A stretch of DNA of 64,000 nucleotides from Pseudomonas guariconensis (GCF_024127895.1 NZ_JAMYBK010000012.1:1-64000); one strand, 5' to 3'. Positions 50,094-61,983 are shown, numbered from the stretch's first letter. The notes: a model not told the origin generated them from the sequence alone. Program-made: numbers and translations.

Positions 50094-52409
50094 GTGACCA
50101 CACTTTCGCGTCCCATGACCCGTCTTGGCCTGGTGGCCGCGCTGGTTGCCGCCAGCCTGGCCGCACAGGCCCGGGAAACCGCCGGCGATGCCTCGGCGCA
50201 GATCCGCCGTACCAGCTTCGGTGTGCCGCACATCCTGGCCAAGGACGAACGCGGCCTGGGCTATGGCATCGGCTATGCCTACGCCCAGGACAACCTTTGC
50301 CTGCTGGCCAACGAGGTGCTGACGGTCAACGGTGAGCGCTCCCGCTATTTCGGCGCCAAGGGCAAGACCGTCGAACAGCGCGACAACCTCGATAGCGACC
50401 TGTTCTTCACCTGGCTCAACACCCAGGCGGCGACGGAAGACTTCCTCCAGGCCCAGCCGGCCCAGGTGCGTGACCTGCTCGAAGGTTATGCCAGCGGCTA
50501 CAACCGGGCCCTGGCCGAACGCCGGGCCCAGGGGTTGCCCGGTGAGTGTGGGCAAGGCGACTGGCTGCGGCCGATCACCAGCCTCGACCTTGTCAAGCTG
50601 ACCCGCCGCCTGCTGGTGGAGGGAGGCGTCGGCCAGTTCGCCGAGGCGCTGGTGGCGGCGGCCCCGCCGAAGCTGGCGGCGCAGCGAGCGGGTGAGGATT
50701 TCAGCGTGGCGCTGGCGCGTCAGGCGCAATTCGCCTCGGAACGTGGCAGCAACGCGGTGGCGGTCGGCTCGCAACGCTCGGCCAACGGTCGCGGCCTGTT
50801 GCTGGCCAACCCGCATTTCCCGTGGATGGGTGGGCTGCGCTTCTACCAGATGCAACTGACCATTCCCGGTCAGCTGGATGTCATGGGGGCCGCGCTGCCC
50901 GGCCTGCCGGTGGTGAACATCGGCTTCAACCAGCATCTGGCCTGGACCCATACGGTCGATACGTCCAAGCACTTCACCCTTTACCGCCTGCAGCTCGACC
51001 CCAAGGACCCGACCCGCTACCTGCTCGACGGCAAGTCGCTACCGCTGGCCCGTCAGACCCTGAGCGTGACGGTCAAGGGCGACGATGGCCAACTGAGCCA
51101 GGTCGCGCGCCAAGTCTATGCCTCGGCCTTCGGCCCGGTGGTGCAGTGGCCCGGCCGGCTGGACTGGGACAACCGCTACGCCTACAGCCTGCGCGATGCC
51201 AACCTGGACAACACCCGGGTATTGCAGCAGTGGTACCGGATCAACCGAGCCGACAGCCTGGCGTCCTTGAAGACGGCCGTAGGGCAGGTGCAGGGCATTC
51301 CCTGGGTCAACACCCTGGCCGTCGATGCCGATGGTCAGGCGTTGTACCTGAACCAGTCGGTGGTGCCGTACGTCGACCAGGCGCTGCTCGCCCACTGCAG
51401 CGACCCCGCCGCGCCCGGGCCGCTGGTGGTGCTGGACGGTTCGCGCAGCGCCTGCCAGTGGAAGGTCGACGACGAAGCCGCCCAACCCGGGATCTTCCCG
51501 GCGCGGCTGTTGCCGAGCCTGGAGCGTCGAGATTTCGTGCAGAACTCCAACGACCCGGCGCGAATGACCAACCCGGCGCAGCCGCTGACCGGGTTCTCGC
51601 CGCTGGTCAGCCGTGACGACCAGCCCCTGGGCATGCGTGGCCGCTTTGCCCTGCAGCGTCTGCAAGGCCATGGCAAGCTGGGTGTCGCTGACCTGCAGCG
51701 CATGGTGCTGGACGACGAGGTCTACCTGGCCAGCCTGCTGCTGCCGGACTTGCTGGAATGGTGCAAATCCACCGGGGCCGACCTGCAAGCCGTGTGCAGC
51801 AGCCTGGCGGACTGGAACGGCAAGGCCGACCTGGACAGCGGCATCGGCCTGGTGCATTTCGAGAACATCCTCGGCGCCCTGGCGCAGCACCCGCAGAGCT
51901 GGCGCGTGGCCTTCGACCCGGCCGACCCGCAGCATACCCCGCGCGGCCTGGCCGTCGAGCAGGCGGCGGTACGCAAGCTGCTGCGCGAGGCGGCGCTGGC
52001 CTCCCAGCAGCAGGTGGCCGAGGCTGGCGTGAGCGCCGACAGCCGCTGGGGCCAGATCCAGCAGGCGGCCGACGGCACGCCCGTGCCGGGCGGGCCACAG
52101 GGCCTGGGGGTGTACAACGCCATCTACAGCGTCCCGCGCGGGGCGGGCAAGCGATTGGTGGTCAGCGGTACCAGCTACCTGCAACTGGTCAGCTTCACCG
52201 ACCAGGGACCGCAAGCCCAGGGCCTGCTGGCGTTCTCCCAGTCCAGCGAGTCCGCTTCGCCGCATGCCGGTGACCAGACCCGCGCCTTCTCGGCCAAGCA
52301 ACTGGCGCCGATCCCGTTCACCGAGGCGCAGATCAAGGCGGATCCGCAGTATCGGCAGTATGTGATCAGCGAGCGCGACCACAGCGCAGTGGCCAGCAGC
52401 GGTCAGTAA
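50094..52409 (+). CDS. pvdQ: Acyl-homoserine lactone / pyoverdine-precursor acylase PvdQ
   Basis: A 771-residue periplasmic Ntn-hydrolase precursor. It has a signal peptide (to about AAQARE), an alpha chain, a spacer, and a beta chain beginning with the nucleophile Ser at about residue 219 (ERGSNAVAVGSQRSANGRGL). Further marks are LLLANPHFPWMGGLRFYQMQ, GLPVVNIGFNQHLAWTHTVD and RRDFVQNSNDPARMTNPAQP, all as in P. aeruginosa PvdQ. It removes the fatty acyl chain from the pyoverdine precursor and can degrade long-chain AHLs. The GTG at 50094 follows GGAG by 6 bp; another GTG two codons earlier overlaps that site. Confidence 0.92.
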   Translation: MTTLSRPMTRLGLVAALVAASLAAQARETAGDASAQIRRTSFGVPHILAKDERGLGYGIGYAYAQDNLCLLANEVLTVNGERSRYFGAKGKTVEQRDNLDSDLFFTWLNTQAATEDFLQAQPAQVRDLLEGYASGYNRALAERRAQGLPGECGQGDWLRPITSLDLVKLTRRLLVEGGVGQFAEALVAAAPPKLAAQRAGEDFSVALARQAQFASERGSNAVAVGSQRSANGRGLLLANPHFPWMGGLRFYQMQLTIPGQLDVMGAALPGLPVVNIGFNQHLAWTHTVDTSKHFTLYRLQLDPKDPTRYLLDGKSLPLARQTLSVTVKGDDGQLSQVARQVYASAFGPVVQWPGRLDWDNRYAYSLRDANLDNTRVLQQWYRINRADSLASLKTAVGQVQGIPWVNTLAVDADGQALYLNQSVVPYVDQALLAHCSDPAAPGPLVVLDGSRSACQWKVDDEAAQPGIFPARLLPSLERRDFVQNSNDPARMTNPAQPLTGFSPLVSRDDQPLGMRGRFALQRLQGHGKLGVADLQRMVLDDEVYLASLLLPDLLEWCKSTGADLQAVCSSLADWNGKADLDSGIGLVHFENILGALAQHPQSWRVAFDPADPQHTPRGLAVEQAAVRKLLREAALASQQQVAEAGVSADSRWGQIQQAADGTPVPGGPQGLGVYNAIYSVPRGAGKRLVVSGTSYLQLVSFTDQGPQAQGLLAFSQSSESASPHAGDQTRAFSAKQLAPIPFTEAQIKADPQYRQYVISERDHSAVASSGQ

Positions 52410-52461
52410 CCAGGGAGGCGAGGGCGGTCAGGCTGGAATCTATCCACTGTGCCGCCCATTT

Positions 52462-52480
52462 GGGGCCGCTTAGCGGCCCC
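52462..52480. terminator. Palindromic hairpin between convergent pvdQ and lpxH
   Basis: GGGGCCGC and GCGGCCCC pair around TTA in the 110-bp space between convergent stops. No T-run. This is a common pseudomonad bidirectional terminator design. Confidence 0.6.
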
Positions 52481-52519
52481 GGCATTGGAGCAAGCCTGCG
52501 AATGGGGCAGGGCCTGGTC

Positions 52520-53242
52520 TCAGGGAAACTCGAACGGCGCCAGCTGGAAACCCTGTTCATCCACCTGCAAGGCCCAGCCGCGACGGTCCCAGTCCCCCAG
52601 CACGATACGCCGTGCCGGCTCGCCATCGACCACCAGCTTGTGAATCGCTGGCCGGTGGGTGTGGCCATGGACCAGGGTGCGCACGCCATGGGCAGCCATT
52701 ACCTTCGGCACTTCCTCGGGGGTGACGTCGACGATCTCGGTGTTCTTCATGCGTGTCTGCGTGCGGCTCTCGCTGCGCAGCTTGCGGGCCAGCTTCTGCC
52801 GGGTGGCCAGCGGCAGGTGCCGCAGGAGCCACAGGCTCAGCGGGTTGCGCAGGTAGCGGCGTAGTTTCATGTAGCCCAGGTCGCGGGTGCACAGGGTGTC
52901 GCCATGCATCAGCAGCACCGGCTCCCCGCCCAGTTCCACCACGCACGGGTCGTCCAGCAGGGTACAGCCGGCCGCCTGGCAGAAGCGCTGGCCGATCAGG
53001 AAGTCGCGGTTGCCGTGCATCACGTAGATGGCCGTGCCACTGTCGGAGAGCCGGCGCAAGGCCTGGCAGATCGACTGCTGGAAGGGCGTCATGGCGTCGT
53101 CGCCGATCCACACTTCGAAGAAATCGCCCAGGATGTACAAGGCCCTGGCATGGCGCGCACGGCCATCGAGCAGATCAAGAAACGCCCGGGTGATGTCCGG
53201 GCGTTCTTCTTGCAGGTGCAGGTCGGAGATCAGCAGGATCAC
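52520..53242 (-). CDS. lpxH: UDP-2,3-diacylglucosamine diphosphatase
   Basis: A 240-residue calcineurin-like phosphoesterase that makes lipid X in lipid A biosynthesis at the inner membrane. It has the metal motifs [51 protein letters not shown] and [20 protein letters not shown]. The length matches the family. It starts at a GTG that overlaps the ppiB stop by 4 bp, so the two genes are coupled. Confidence 0.95.
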   Translation of the reverse strand: MILLISDLHLQEERPDITRAFLDLLDGRARHARALYILGDFFEVWIGDDAMTPFQQSICQALRRLSDSGTAIYVMHGNRDFLIGQRFCQAAGCTLLDDPCVVELGGEPVLLMHGDTLCTRDLGYMKLRRYLRNPLSLWLLRHLPLATRQKLARKLRSESRTQTRMKNTEIVDVTPEEVPKVMAAHGVRTLVHGHTHRPAIHKLVVDGEPARRIVLGDWDRRGWALQVDEQGFQLAPFEFP

Positions 53243-53739
53243 TCAACGATCTCGGCTTTCTCGATGATCACGTCATCTTTCGGCACGTCCTGGTGGCCGG
53301 CCTTGGAGCCGGTGGACACACCCTTGATCGCGTCGACGATCTCGCGGCCTTCGATCACCTCGCCGAACACCGCATAGCCCCAGCCCTGCACGTTCTTGCC
53401 GCTGTGGTTGAGGAAGTCGTTGTCGGCGACGTTGATGAAGAACTGCGCCGACGCGGAGTGCGGCTCCATGGTACGGGCCATGGCGATGCTGTAGCGCTTG
53501 TTCGGCAGGCCGTTGTCGGCTTCGTTCTGGATCGGTGCGCGGGTGGACTTCTGCTTCATGCCCGGTTCGAAACCGCCGCCTTGGATCATGAAGTTGTTGA
53601 TCACGCGGTGGAACACGGTGCCATTGTAGTGGCCGTCCTTGACGTACTGAACGAAGTTCTCGACGGTTTTCGGTGCCTTCTCGGCGTCCAGTTGCAGGAC
53701 GATGTCGCCGTGGTTGGTGCTCAGTTTGACTTTGGACAT
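53239..53739 (-). CDS. ppiB: Cyclophilin-type peptidyl-prolyl isomerase B
   Basis: A 166-residue cytoplasmic cyclophilin. It shows [20 protein letters not shown], the active-site [19 protein letters not shown] with the catalytic Arg, [20 protein letters not shown], and [19 protein letters not shown]. There is no signal peptide, in line with PpiB rather than PpiA. The start MSKVKLST lies well inside a longer open frame whose upstream part is not cyclophilin. It precedes lpxH with a GTGA overlap. Confidence 0.95.
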   Translation of the reverse strand: MSKVKLSTNHGDIVLQLDAEKAPKTVENFVQYVKDGHYNGTVFHRVINNFMIQGGGFEPGMKQKSTRAPIQNEADNGLPNKRYSIAMARTMEPHSASAQFFINVADNDFLNHSGKNVQGWGYAVFGEVIEGREIVDAIKGVSTGSKAGHQDVPKDDVIIEKAEIVE

Positions 53740-53974
53740 ACTGGAATTCGCTCTTTCAAGGCATTCATGAATAGGGTGCGCAGGGCGCGTACTGTCACCT
53801 GACGCAGGATCGGGCGACCGCGACACAGGGCGTGCGCCGGCCATTTTGCCCGGCCTGCGATAAATCGCGCCAGTTTGTCGGCGCCCGGCTGTCGGCAGCT
53901 TGACTGCTTCGGCTATGATAGGCCCTTTGATTCAATCGGCCTACCCGGGCCGAACACCTGCATTCAAGGAACCT

Positions 53975-55678
<1,704 letters not shown>

Positions 55679-55687
55679 GGAACCGCC

Positions 55688-57070
55688 GTGCTTACCATCT
55701 ACAACACCCTGAGCAAGACCAAGGAAGCCTTCAAGCCCCTGGACGGCAACAAAGTGCGCATGTACGTGTGCGGGATGACCGTGTATGACTACTGCCACCT
55801 GGGCCACGGCCGCAGCATGGTGGCCTTCGACCTGGTCACCCGCTGGTTGCGCAAGAGCGGCTACGAGCTGACCTACGTGCGCAACATCACCGACATCGAC
55901 GACAAGATCATCAACCGCGCCAACGAGAACGGCGAGCGCTTCGACGCGCTGACCGCACGCATGATCGATGCCATGCACGAGGACGAGCGCCGGCTGAACA
56001 TCCTGCCGCCGGACCAGGAGCCGCGTGCCACCGATCATATCGCCGGCATGCACGCGATGATCCAGACCCTGATCGACAAGGGCTATGCCTACGCGCCGGG
56101 CAACGGCGACGTGTACTACCGGGTCGGCAAGTTCGTCGGCTACGGCAAGCTGTCGCGGCGCAAGATCGAAGACCTGCGCATCGGTGCGCGGATCGAGGTC
56201 GGCGAAGCCAAGCAGGACCCGCTGGACTTCGTCCTGTGGAAGGCCGCCAAACCGGGCGAGCCGAGCTGGGATTCGCCGTGGGGCCCGGGCCGTCCGGGCT
56301 GGCACATCGAGTGCTCGGTGATGTCCACCTGCTGCCTGGGCGAGAGCTTCGACATCCACGGCGGTGGCAGCGACCTGGAGTTCCCACACCACGAGAACGA
56401 GATCGCCCAGAGCGAGGCGGCCACCGGCAAGCCGTATGCCAATGCCTGGATGCACTGCGGCATGATCCGCATCAATGGCGAGAAGATGTCCAAGTCGTTG
56501 AACAACTTCTTCACCATCCGCGACGTGCTCGACAAGTACCACCCGGAGGTGGTGCGCTACCTGCTGGTGGCCAGCCACTACCGCAGCGCCATCAACTACT
56601 CCGAGGACAGCCTGCGCGAGGCCAAGGGCGCCCTGGAGCGCTTCTACCATGCGCTGCGCGGCCTGCCGCGTGTCGAGGCCAAGGGGGGCGAGGCGTTCGT
56701 CGAGCGCTTCAGCGTAGCGATGAACGACGACTTCGGTACCCCGGAAGCTTGCGCCGTGCTGTTCGACCTGGTGCGTGAGATCAACCGCCTGCGCGACAGC
56801 GATCCGCAAGCCGCCGCCGGCCTGGCTGGTCGCCTGCGCGAGCTGGGCGACGTGCTGGGGGTGTTGCAGCTGGATGCCGACGAATTCCTGCGTGCGGGCG
56901 CCGAAGGCAAGGTCGATGCCGCGCAAGTTGAGGCACTGATCCAGGCGCGGCTGCAGGCGCGTGCGGACAAGAACTGGGCCGAGTCCGACCGTATCCGCGA
57001 CCAGCTGACCGCCATGGGCGTGGTGCTGGAAGACGGCAAGGGTGGCACCACCTGGCGCCTGGCTGACTGA
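55688..57070 (+). CDS. cysS: Cysteinyl-tRNA synthetase
   Basis: A 460-residue class I synthetase. The zinc Cys and HIGH-like motif occur in [20 protein letters not shown], then [18 protein letters not shown]. Zinc ligands continue in [20 protein letters not shown] and [20 protein letters not shown]. The KMSKS loop is [13 protein letters not shown]. The length matches CysS. It is translated after glnS with a 9-bp gap and AGGA in the glnS tail. Confidence 0.97.
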   Translation: MLTIYNTLSKTKEAFKPLDGNKVRMYVCGMTVYDYCHLGHGRSMVAFDLVTRWLRKSGYELTYVRNITDIDDKIINRANENGERFDALTARMIDAMHEDERRLNILPPDQEPRATDHIAGMHAMIQTLIDKGYAYAPGNGDVYYRVGKFVGYGKLSRRKIEDLRIGARIEVGEAKQDPLDFVLWKAAKPGEPSWDSPWGPGRPGWHIECSVMSTCCLGESFDIHGGGSDLEFPHHENEIAQSEAATGKPYANAWMHCGMIRINGEKMSKSLNNFFTIRDVLDKYHPEVVRYLLVASHYRSAINYSEDSLREAKGALERFYHALRGLPRVEAKGGEAFVERFSVAMNDDFGTPEACAVLFDLVREINRLRDSDPQAAAGLAGRLRELGDVLGVLQLDADEFLRAGAEGKVDAAQVEALIQARLQARADKNWAESDRIRDQLTAMGVVLEDGKGGTTWRLAD

Positions 57071-57086
57071 CCGGGCAAGACCCGTT

Positions 57087-57199
57087 GGGCCGCTGCGCGC
57101 CCCTTTCGCGACACCAGGCCGCTCCACAGGCACAATGCTGAACCTGGAGCGGCCTTGCCGGGGCGCCGGACTGCTCGGAAAGGGGCGTGCAGCGGCCCC
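57087..57199. repeat. Large imperfect inverted repeat between convergent genes
   Basis: The left arm (57087-57126, starting GGGCCGCTGCGCGCCCCTTT) and right arm (57145-57199, ending GGGGCGTGCAGCGGCCCC) are imperfect reverse complements of the pseudomonad intergenic element that ends in AGGCCGCTCCA. The outer and inner edges match best. The structure fills the 162-bp gap between cysS and the converging sensor kinase and could end transcription both ways. Confidence 0.6.
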
Positions 57200-57232
57200 A
57201 GCCATGCAGAGGTTGCACCGCGAAGCCCCGAC

Positions 57233-58615
57233 TCACCCCACCAGCGGGCAATGCAGGACCAACCTGGCCCCACCCAGCCCACCAGCCCCTACCTCCAGCC
57301 TGAACCCGTGCAAGTCGACGATCGCCGCGACGATCGACAACCCGAGCCCGAACCCAGGGTGCCGGTGACCTTCCTCGCTACGGTAGAAGCGCTTCAACAC
57401 CGCGGCACGCTCCTCTTCGGGAATCCCCGGCCCACTGTCCTCGATGGCGATATGCACACCCGTCTCGTCATGCGTCGCCGTGATGGACACCCGCCCACCC
57501 TCGGGCGTGAACTTGATGCCATTGCCCACCAGGTTGGCCAGTGCTTCGAACAGCAGCTCGCGATCGCCGTACAGTGCCGGCAACTGCGCCGGTTGCTCCA
57601 GGGACAGATGAATGCGGCCGTCCTCGGCCAGGGGCAGGTAGAAATCGTGCAGTTCCACCAGCAGCTCATGCGGATCGAGCTGGACGAAGCCGGCACGCCG
57701 CTGGCGATCCTCCAGCTCGCTGATACGCAGCAACCCGCGAAAGCGCGCCATCAGCGTATCGGTTTCGCCGATGGCCTGGTCCAGTGCCTCGGCCTCGGGC
57801 GAGTCGTCACCGCTTTGCTGGCGAATCCGGTAGAGCTGGGCGCGCAGGCGGGTCAGCGGAGTGCGCAGGTCGTGGGCGATGTTGTCGCACACGCCCTTGA
57901 CCTCGTGCATCAGCCGCTCGATACGGTCGAGCATGGCATTGACGATGGCGGCCAGCATGTCCAACTCGTCACGCCGTGCCGACAGCGGCAGGCGGTGGGT
58001 GAGGTCGCCAGCGACGATCAGCTCGGCCTGGGCCTGGATGGCGCGGATACGTTTGAGTGGCCGGCGACGCAGCAGGTACCAGCCGGCGAAACCAGGGATC
58101 AGGGTCAGGGAGATGCCCCACAGCAGCGCATGCAGGATGATGCGGGTGACCACGAACAACGAGCCGTTGTCGCGTACCAGTATCAGCCAGCGGCCATCCT
58201 GCACTTTGATCGCCACCGCGTCGCAACTGTCGCGTGGCATGTGCGGGTCATCGGCGTCCAGGCAGCGTTTCAGTTCATGGACCTGGCCGTCCAGGCCGAG
58301 CTCCGGCGGAATGGCGCGGATCCGCCCGCCGATGGGGTTGAGCTGGGCATCGAACAGGCCGTAGGCGTCGAAGCTGCGCTCCTCGAACGCCTGGCTGGCG
58401 ATCAGCGCGTCGTCCAGTTGCTTGCCGCTCATGTGGGCGAACAGGTGCTGGCGTTGCAGCATGGAATGGCGGGTCAGTTTGTTCAGGTAGCTGGAGACCT
58501 CGAAGTACAGCACCCCCATGAGGATGCAGCTCCAGGCCACGAAGAGGAAGCTGTACAGCGCGAGCAGGCGGCTGGTCGAGGAGCTCCAGCCCTTAGACGG
58601 GTTCGGCAATGGCAT
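57233..58615 (-). CDS. Two-component sensor histidine kinase
   Basis: A 460-residue membrane kinase. Helix 1 (about 15-40) and helix 2 (about 160-185) flank a periplasmic sensor domain of about 120 residues containing two Cys. A HAMP segment follows (RRRPLKRIRAIQAQAELIVA), then the H-box CDNIAHDLRTPLTRLRAQLY with the phosphorylated His, the N-box EALANLVGNGIKFTPEGGR, and G-boxes IEDSGPGIPEEE and GFGLGLSIVAAIV. The stimulus is unknown. Its start overlaps the response regulator gene by 23 bp. The pair converges on cysS. Confidence 0.93.
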   Translation of the reverse strand: MPLPNPSKGWSSSTSRLLALYSFLFVAWSCILMGVLYFEVSSYLNKLTRHSMLQRQHLFAHMSGKQLDDALIASQAFEERSFDAYGLFDAQLNPIGGRIRAIPPELGLDGQVHELKRCLDADDPHMPRDSCDAVAIKVQDGRWLILVRDNGSLFVVTRIILHALLWGISLTLIPGFAGWYLLRRRPLKRIRAIQAQAELIVAGDLTHRLPLSARRDELDMLAAIVNAMLDRIERLMHEVKGVCDNIAHDLRTPLTRLRAQLYRIRQQSGDDSPEAEALDQAIGETDTLMARFRGLLRISELEDRQRRAGFVQLDPHELLVELHDFYLPLAEDGRIHLSLEQPAQLPALYGDRELLFEALANLVGNGIKFTPEGGRVSITATHDETGVHIAIEDSGPGIPEEERAAVLKRFYRSEEGHRHPGFGLGLSIVAAIVDLHGFRLEVGAGGLGGARLVLHCPLVG

Positions 58616-59273
58616 AGCCGGAGCCCCGCACGGTACGGATGAGCGGTGTTTGGCCGGGCGGGTCGATCTTCTTGCGCAGGCGGCCGATGTGCACGTCGAT
58701 CAGGTTGGTGCCCGGGTCGAAGTGATAGCCCCAGACCTCTTCGAAGATCATCATCCGGGTGATCACCTGGCCGGCATGGCGCATGAGGTATTCGAGCAGC
58801 TTGTACTCGGTGGGCAGCAGGTTGAGGGTCTGCTCGCCGCGGCGTGCTTCATGGCTGATCAGGTCCAGCTCGAGGTCGGCGACCTGCAGGCGGGTCTGGG
58901 TCATGGGCACGCTGTTGCGCCGTAGCAGCACCTCGACCCGCGCGGCCATCTCGTCGGAGGCGAACGGCTTGGTCAGGTAGTCGTCGCCACCGGCACGCAG
59001 CCCGCGTACCCGCTCGTCGACGTCGGACAGAGCGCTGATCATCAGGATGGGCGTGGCGATCTTCAGGTTGCGCAGGGTGGTGACGATGGTCAGGCCGTCG
59101 ACCTCTGGGAGCATGCGGTCCAGGGTGATCAGGTCGTAGCCGCCGGCGATGGCCTTGGACAACCCCTCGCGGCCATTGTCGGCCCAGTCCACCTCCAGGC
59201 CATGGCTGGACAGTTCGGCGACGATTTCCTGGGCGGTGACGGCGTCGTCTTCGATGGTCAGTACGCGGGGCAT
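58593..59273 (-). CDS. OmpR-family response regulator
   Basis: A 226-residue regulator. The receiver domain has the acidic pair in RVLTIEDDAVTAQEIVAE, the phospho-acceptor Asp in LITLDRMLPEVDG, and Lys in DDYLTKPFASDEM. The C-terminal winged helix has LLPTEYKLLEYLMRHAGQVI and NLIDVHIGRLRKKIDPPGQ then RTVRGSGYAI. It works with the overlapping sensor kinase. The start MPRVLTIEDD was taken as usual for the family; upstream in-frame residues are not conserved. Confidence 0.94.
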   Translation of the reverse strand: MPRVLTIEDDAVTAQEIVAELSSHGLEVDWADNGREGLSKAIAGGYDLITLDRMLPEVDGLTIVTTLRNLKIATPILMISALSDVDERVRGLRAGGDDYLTKPFASDEMAARVEVLLRRNSVPMTQTRLQVADLELDLISHEARRGEQTLNLLPTEYKLLEYLMRHAGQVITRMMIFEEVWGYHFDPGTNLIDVHIGRLRKKIDPPGQTPLIRTVRGSGYAIAEPV

Positions 59274-59379
59274 GCGGGTTCCTGGGCAGCGAATGGAAAC
59301 CTGATTGTGCCAAAGAATAGCCAAGTGGGGATTTAAGAAAAATTCATCTGGAAACACGGGGCCGCTTCTGGCAGGCCAG

Positions 59380-59413
59380 AAAAAACGGGGCATGCCATCG
59401 CTGGCATGCCCCG
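59380..59413 (-). terminator. Intrinsic terminator of ilvE
   Basis: CGGGGCATGCCA pairs perfectly with TGGCATGCCCCG over a 4-nt loop (12-bp stem), and on the minus strand it is followed by six T residues. It starts about 22 bp after the ilvE stop. Confidence 0.9.
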
Positions 59414-59434
59414 TGGTCAGTGCAAGGCGAGCCG

Positions 59435-60454
59435 TCAGGCGACCTTGACGATCCAGCCCGCCGGCGCCTCGACGTCACCGCTCTGGATACCGGTCAGCTC
59501 GTTGTAGAGCTTCTGGGTGACCGGCCCGACCTTCTCCAGGTCGTGGAACACGTGCAGCTTGCCGTTGTACTCGATACCACCGATCGGCGTGATCACCGCT
59601 GCGGTACCGCAGGCGCCGGCCTCGACGAAACGGTCGAGCTTGTCGATCTCCACGTCGCCCTCGATCACCTTCAGGCCCAGGCGCGAGGCCGCCAGCTCCA
59701 TCAGCGACAGGCGGGTGATGCCCGGCAGCACCGAGGCCGATTTCGGCGTGATGAACTCGTTGTTGGCGGTGATGCCGAAGAAGTTGGCCGAACCGACTTC
59801 CTCGATCTTGCTGTGGGTCAGCGGGTCCAGGTAGATGGCGTCGGCGAAGTGGGCCTTCTTGGCCTCGGCGCCTGGCAACAGGCTGGCCGCGTAGTTGCCT
59901 CCGACCTTGGCCGCGCCGGTGCCCTGGGGCGCGGCACGGTCGTAGCTGGAGATCACGAAGTTGTGCGGCTTCATGCCGCCCTTGAAGTACGAGCCGACCG
60001 GGATGGCGAAGATCGAGAAGATGAATTCGGGAGCGGTGCGCACGCCGATGTTGTCACCCACGCCGATGACGAACGGACGCAGGTACAAGGCACCCTTGCC
60101 GTGCGGCGGGACGAAGCGCTCGTTGGCCTTGACCACCTGCTTGCACGCCTCGACGAACACGTCGGTCGGCACCTGCGGCATCAGCAGGCGGGCGCAGCTG
60201 CGCTGCATGCGCGCGGCGTTCTGGTCGGGGCGGAACAGGTTGATCGAGCCATCCTTGCAACGGTAGGCCTTCAGGCCCTCGAAGCATTGCTGGCCGTAGT
60301 GCAGGGCGGTCGAGCCTTCGCTGATGTGCAGCTGGTTGTCTTCGGTCAGGGTGCCCTTGTCCCATTCGCCGTTGCGCCAGTAGGACAGGTAGCGCTTGTC
60401 GGTCTTGATATAGTCGAAGCCCAGCTTGTCCCAGTTAATGCTCTCGTTACTCAT
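59435..60454 (-). CDS. ilvE: Branched-chain amino acid aminotransferase
   Basis: A 339-residue fold-type IV PLP enzyme for the last step of Leu, Ile and Val synthesis and the first step of their breakdown. It shows LHYGQQCFEGLKAYRCKDGS, FRPDQNAARMQRSCARLLMP, the PLP Lys region GTGAAKVGGNYAASLLPG, and EVGSANFFGI then GVLP-like SASVLPGITRLSLMEL. The length suits the longer (eukaryote-like) BCAT2 clade. Own promoter and strong terminator suggest a single-gene unit. Confidence 0.95.
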   Translation of the reverse strand: MSNESINWDKLGFDYIKTDKRYLSYWRNGEWDKGTLTEDNQLHISEGSTALHYGQQCFEGLKAYRCKDGSINLFRPDQNAARMQRSCARLLMPQVPTDVFVEACKQVVKANERFVPPHGKGALYLRPFVIGVGDNIGVRTAPEFIFSIFAIPVGSYFKGGMKPHNFVISSYDRAAPQGTGAAKVGGNYAASLLPGAEAKKAHFADAIYLDPLTHSKIEEVGSANFFGITANNEFITPKSASVLPGITRLSLMELAASRLGLKVIEGDVEIDKLDRFVEAGACGTAAVITPIGGIEYNGKLHVFHDLEKVGPVTQKLYNELTGIQSGDVEAPAGWIVKVA

Positions 60455-60836
60455 GACACCCTCGATTGTCTTGCAGAGGCCTGATCGCTCAGGCTGCTGT
60501 TATTTGCGCACCTCGCCACGATAATACATCCGCCGCGGATCGGAAACGTCCAGTCACGAATTGGACCAGGGCAGGTCCCCGATCCTTCGCCCTTGTATGC
60601 GGCAGGCACTGGAACAGGGCGCCCGTCTCGCCCCTGCGTTGTGCGCTGGCAAGCCCCTGTGATCGGCGCTGGCGCGCGCCATGGCAAGGACTTCATGAGC
60701 CTTCATCTGCGGGCCTGGCCCGTTATCTGCAATATCCAGCCTGAGAATTTTGATCGACTGGTCAGGGCAGGTGCCAATGGGTGCCGTGCAATGCCATGCA
60801 GCTGGCCGTCAGGCCAGGGATTTCAGGGGCTCCAGA
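60455..60836. other. Divergent intergenic region between ilvE and ureD
   Basis: About 380 bp without a credible gene. It must hold the promoters of ilvE and of the urease operon. A sigma-54-like match at 60670-60686 (TGGCGCG then ATGGCA) lacks the essential GC at the right spacing, so I do not call it. No riboswitch or hairpin of note was seen. Confidence 0.5.
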
Positions 60837-61670
60837 ATGTCGTTGGCGGAACAGATCGAACACCAGGATGACCAGGAGGGCTGGAGTGCCCACCTGCAGT
60901 TGCGCTTCGTCCAGCGCGATGGTGTGACCCGTCTTGGTGCGCGCCGACACTTCGGACCTCTTTTGGTGCAGCGGCCGTTCCATCCCGAAGGCGCGCCGTG
61001 CCATGTATACATCCTCCACCCCCCGGGCGGCATCGTCGCAGGCGACCGCCTGGACCTGGACATTCACCTGGAAGCGGGCAGCCATGCGCTGCTCACCATG
61101 CCCGGCGCCAGCAAGTTCTACCGCAGCATCGGCCCCACCGCCCGGCTAGCGCAGCGCTTTCACCTGGCCGCTGGCAGCACCCTGGAGTGGCTGCCCCAGG
61201 ACAGCATTTTCTTCGCCGGCGCACGCGCCAGCCTCGACAGCCACTTCACCCTCGAGCCCGGTGCCCGCCTGCTGGCCTGGGAAACCCTGTGCCTGGGACG
61301 CCCGGTGATGAACGAGCGTTTCGACCACGGCAGCCTGGACAGCCGGCTGCGTATCGACCTGCCCGACGACCCGGGTCTGCACGAGCGCCTGCGCATCGTC
61401 GGCGGGCGCCTGGAGAAGCTCGGCGACCACCCCTTGGTCGCCACGTTCTGCGCGGCGCCCGCCGGCCAGGCTGTGCTCGAACAGGTACGGCTACTGCTCG
61501 ATGAGCTAAAGATTCCCGCCGGCGCGACCTTGCTCGGGCAACTGTTGGTGATTCGCCTGCTCGACCATGACAACCAACACCTGCAACACACCCTGCAGCG
61601 CCTCTGGCACCTGCTGCGCCCGGCCGTCCTCGGCCTGGCGCCGTGCCCGCCGCGTATCTGGGCCACCTGA
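60837..61670 (+). CDS. ureD: Urease accessory protein UreD (UreH)
   Basis: A 277-residue chaperone that, with UreF and UreG, delivers nickel to the urease apoenzyme. It shows [60 protein letters not shown] and [20 protein letters not shown], all characteristic of UreD. Start [10 protein letters not shown] was chosen as the family start; the longer frame has no homologous residues. First gene of the operon, 10 bp before ureA. Confidence 0.95.
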   Translation: MSLAEQIEHQDDQEGWSAHLQLRFVQRDGVTRLGARRHFGPLLVQRPFHPEGAPCHVYILHPPGGIVAGDRLDLDIHLEAGSHALLTMPGASKFYRSIGPTARLAQRFHLAAGSTLEWLPQDSIFFAGARASLDSHFTLEPGARLLAWETLCLGRPVMNERFDHGSLDSRLRIDLPDDPGLHERLRIVGGRLEKLGDHPLVATFCAAPAGQAVLEQVRLLLDELKIPAGATLLGQLLVIRLLDHDNQHLQHTLQRLWHLLRPAVLGLAPCPPRIWAT

Positions 61671-61680
61671 GAGAAACGCC

Positions 61681-61983
61681 ATGGAGCTGACCCCGAGAGA
61701 GAAAGACAAACTGCTGCTGTTCACCGCCGCGCTGCTGGCCGAGCGGCGTCTGGGCCGTGGCCTGAAGCTCAACTACCCGGAGGCGGTGGCGCTGATCAGT
61801 GCGGCGGTGCTCGAAGGCGCCCGCGATGGGCGCAGTGTCGCCGAACTGATGAGCCTGGGCCGCGAAGTGCTCAGCCGCGACCAGGTGATGGAGGGCGTCG
61901 CCGAGATGCTCCACGACGTCCAGGTCGAGGCGACCTTTCCCGACGGCACCAAGCTGGTGACCGTGCACGACCCCATTGTCTGA
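61681..61983 (+). CDS. ureA: Urease gamma subunit
   Basis: A 100-residue structural subunit of urease. It shows [40 protein letters not shown] and a C-terminal [15 protein letters not shown] that are invariant in UreA. With UreB and UreC it forms the (abc)3 enzyme that hydrolyses urea to ammonia and carbamate. The ribosome-binding site is in the ureD tail (GAGAGAAACGCC, weak). Confidence 0.97.
   Translation: MELTPREKDKLLLFTAALLAERRLGRGLKLNYPEAVALISAAVLEGARDGRSVAELMSLGREVLSRDQVMEGVAEMLHDVQVEATFPDGTKLVTVHDPIV

Noticed and set aside
57155..58642. Plus-strand open frame opposite the sensor kinase
   Set aside because: Starts inside the inverted repeat and has no family-like sequence; the minus strand carries H, N and G boxes.
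60670..60686. Sigma-54 promoter upstream of ureD
   Set aside because: TGGCGCG fits the -24 part, but the -12 GC is shifted by one base, so the essential spacing is wrong.
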